NCBI GenBank assembly: GCA_041595355.1
Contig: JBFHKO010000150.1
Coordinates: 1 to 6,518, forward strand
Length of the DNA: 6,518 nucleotides
Direction: 5' to 3'
Source of the DNA: JBFHKO01 sp041595355
GTDB lineage: Bacteria; Pseudomonadota; Gammaproteobacteria; Enterobacterales; Aeromonadaceae
Shown here: positions 4,677 through 6,518 of the stretch, one piece after another
Numbering within the stretch: position 1 is the first letter of the stretch
Layout: each line of letters begins with the position of its first letter
Position numbers and translations under genes: made by a program
The notes under the pieces: model-generated
Told to the model about the DNA's origin: nothing
The model's input: the letters and a program-made list of their open reading frames with translations, nothing else
Database searches by the model: none

Positions 4677-6518
4677 ATGGAGTGCACAGCGTTGGCAGCA
4701 CTGAAATGGGTACTGGCCCGCGTCACCCTTTTCCGAAACCGGGCCCCGACGCCCCTCGGCGTGGCGCTCCTGTACGGGCTGTTCGCCGGCCTCTGGATTG
4801 GGCTCTCCGATCGGCTGCTGGGGGTGCTGCCGCTGACCACGGAGCAAATGCTCACCCTCTCCACCCTCAAGGGCGGCCTGTTCGTGCTCGCCAGCAGCCT
4901 GCTGCTGTTCCTGCTGCTACGCACCTCCCTCCGCCCGGGGAGTGATGACGGCCGACGGCCCGCGATAGGCAAGTCGGGTACCCGACTGATGCTGCTGCTG
5001 CTGGGCGTGGCGCTGAGCCTGCCGCTGCTGAGCTTTGGCATAGTGCAGCTGCACAAACCCCAGCTGGAGAGCGAAAGCCAGAAAAACCTGACCGCCATCG
5101 CCGCCTTCAAGAGCGAGCAGGTGGAGGAGTGGCTGCGAAATCGTCACGGCAGCAGCCGCATCATGATGCGCAACGCCCTGGTGCGCGAACAGGCCGCCCT
5201 CGCCATCCAGACCCGTGCGACGGACTTCCCCCCCTCCCTGCGCGATTACCTGCTGGCCGTCCAGGCCCATTATCGCTACGACAACATCGAGCTGGTCGAT
5301 GCCAAGGGGCGCCAGGTGGCCGCCCTGCACCCCGCCCCGCCCCTCGACAGCCGGGTGCGCGCGCTGCTGGGTTCGGCTCGCCCGGGGACCGTGCTGCGCA
5401 GCGAGCCCTATGCCGATCCCCGGGGGCAGCTGCATCTGAACTTCATCGTGCCCCTGCACAGCGCCGCCAGGACCGGCGCAACCGTCATCGGCGCCCTGAT
5501 ACTGCACACCGATCCGGCGCAGACGCTGCTGCCCTTCATCGGCACCTGGCCCAACGCCAGCACCAGCGGCGAGATACTGCTGCTGCGGGAACAAGAGGAG
5601 CAGCGGGTCTACCTCAACCTGATGCCCCAGGCCAGCGACGGCCCGCTGAGCCATCAATTGATGCTGGCAACGGCGTCGCTGCCGGCCGCCATTGCCCTGA
5701 ACCCCCGCCAGGCCGGCACCACCCGGGGGCAGGACTATATGGGCAAGGCCGTGCTGGCCGCCTACCAACCGGTGGCCGGCACCGACTGGATACTGATCGC
5801 CAAACAGGACAGCGACGAAATACTGGCGCCGCTGCGCAGCCTGATCCTCTGGGTCAGCCTCGTCAGTGTCTTTGCCATCCTGGTGGTGACCGCCGTGGTG
5901 CTGCTCTTCTGGCGCCAGCAGGGACGTGCCCACCAGCTGGAATTGCTGGCCCAGGCCGCCGAAAAAGACAAGCTGCTGCACCACTTCTACTCCCTGCCCT
6001 TCATCGGCATGGCGCTGATCGAGCCGCTCAGCGGACGCTGGCTGCAGTGCAACGACAAGCTGGCCGCCATGCTGGGTTATACGCCGGAGGAGCTCGCCCA
6101 CCTGAGCTGGCTGCACCTGTTCCACCCCGAAGAGAGGGACGCCGAGCGACATCGCTACCAGCGGCTGCTGAACGGCCATCTCCCGGGCTATCAGCTGGAA
6201 AGTCGCCTGCTGCACAAGCAGGGATACCCCATGGAGGTGAGCCTGGCGCTGCGGGCGGTGGCGACCGACGACGGCCACCCCGAGTACCTGGTGGCCATGC
6301 TCAAGGATATAGGGACACAAAAGCGCAGCGAGCGCGCCCTGCGCCGGCAACAGGCACTCTACGACTGCCTCTCCCAGACCAACCAGACCATACTGCACAC
6401 CCCCGACCGCGACGAGCTGTTCGCCAACGTCTGCCGCATTGCCGTCGAGCACGGCGGCTTCCGCTACGCCTGGATTGGCCTGCTGGACGAGCAGGGCCAG
6501 CACCTGCAGCCGGTCAGC
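4677..6518 (+). CDS. Membrane sensor with periplasmic Cache-like domain, PAS and GAF (3' end outside window)
   Basis: The reading frame is open from the ATG at 4677 to the right edge, giving 614 visible residues; the end is outside the window. Order: a two-helix membrane module (about 28-43 and 66-81, with LWIGLSDRLL and KGGLFVL motifs), a third membrane helix (about 104-125), a periplasmic region of about 260 residues (126-387), a fourth helix (389-412), a short helical linker, PAS (about 437-546) and the start of a GAF (from about 579). The periplasmic part opens with NLTAIAAFK and EEWLRNR and ends with GTDWILIAKQD, features typical of double-Cache sensor domains that bind small ligands. 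The PAS-linker-GAF section is clearly paralogous to the gene just upstream, so a GGDEF and/or EAL output is likely but unseen; a histidine kinase is possible. No Shine-Dalgarno precedes 4677; TTG at 4692 has GGAG nine bases upstream and may be the real start. A stop at 4659 prevents any start further upstream. Confidence 0.9.
   Translation, partial: MECTALAALKWVLARVTLFRNRAPTPLGVALLYGLFAGLWIGLSDRLLGVLPLTTEQMLTLSTLKGGLFVLASSLLLFLLLRTSLRPGSDDGRRPAIGKSGTRLMLLLLGVALSLPLLSFGIVQLHKPQLESESQKNLTAIAAFKSEQVEEWLRNRHGSSRIMMRNALVREQAALAIQTRATDFPPSLRDYLLAVQAHYRYDNIELVDAKGRQVAALHPAPPLDSRVRALLGSARPGTVLRSEPYADPRGQLHLNFIVPLHSAARTGATVIGALILHTDPAQTLLPFIGTWPNASTSGEILLLREQEEQRVYLNLMPQASDGPLSHQLMLATASLPAAIALNPRQAGTTRGQDYMGKAVLAAYQPVAGTDWILIAKQDSDEILAPLRSLILWVSLVSVFAILVVTAVVLLFWRQQGRAHQLELLAQAAEKDKLLHHFYSLPFIGMALIEPLSGRWLQCNDKLAAMLGYTPEELAHLSWLHLFHPEERDAERHRYQRLLNGHLPGYQLESRLLHKQGYPMEVSLALRAVATDDGHPEYLVAMLKDIGTQKRSERALRRQQALYDCLSQTNQTILHTPDRDELFANVCRIAVEHGGFRYAWIGLLDEQGQHLQPVS

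Noticed and set aside
1317..4847. Open antisense reading frame of 1176 codons, longer than the gene it opposes
   Set aside because: Its translation is rich in Gln, Gly, His, Val and Ala with no recognisable domain, and it lies exactly opposite a gene with intact GGDEF and EAL motifs. Codon bias in high-GC genes produces such frames.
4917..6503. Open antisense reading frame of 528 codons
   Set aside because: It is opposite the second sensor and has the same Gln/Gly/His-rich composition. The + frame encodes clear membrane helices, PAS and GAF sequence.

Overview
The window is GC-rich, densely coding on the + strand, and carries four genes with no RNA gene, insertion sequence or CRISPR array. 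Base composition, heavy C/G in third codon positions and the protein types (COG0523/CobW metallochaperone, CamH-like gamma carbonic anhydrase, multi-PAS GGDEF/EAL signalling proteins) suggest a high-GC proteobacterium, most likely a gammaproteobacterium. That placement is an inference; the genus cannot be fixed from sequence alone.

Layout: (1) 2-439, the C-terminal part of a CobW/COG0523 GTPase, cut by the left edge. (2) 440-558, a leader region with two overlapping, mutually exclusive hairpins ahead of a good ribosome binding site. (3) 559-1119, a gamma-class carbonic anhydrase of 186 residues with all three metal-binding histidines. (4) 1120-1343, an AT-richer intergenic stretch with a strong GC hairpin just after the carbonic anhydrase stop, a 10-bp-period direct repeat and a possible sigma70-type promoter. 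(5) 1344-4553, a membrane-anchored PAS-GAF-PAS-PAS-GGDEF-EAL protein of about 1069 residues. (6) 4554-4676, a short intergenic stretch. (7) 4677 to the right edge, the first 614 residues of a second sensor with four membrane segments, a periplasmic Cache-like domain, a PAS and the start of a GAF.

Two functional themes are visible. The COG0523 protein and the gamma carbonic anhydrase form a metal/CO2 pair: the family of the first supplies or allocates metal, usually zinc, and the second is a metalloenzyme. The two large downstream genes are tandem paralogues, sharing an N-terminal membrane module, a PAS domain, a conserved linker and a GAF domain. The first has both cyclic-di-GMP synthesis and degradation modules: its GGDEF motif is intact but the RxxD inhibitory site is missing, and its EAL catalytic residues are all present. 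The second adds a periplasmic sensing domain, and its output module lies outside the window. I found no strong evidence for an entirely new system. The most notable signals are the tandem sensor pair with uneven conservation, the alternative hairpins before the carbonic anhydrase, and the helically phased direct repeat before the first sensor.
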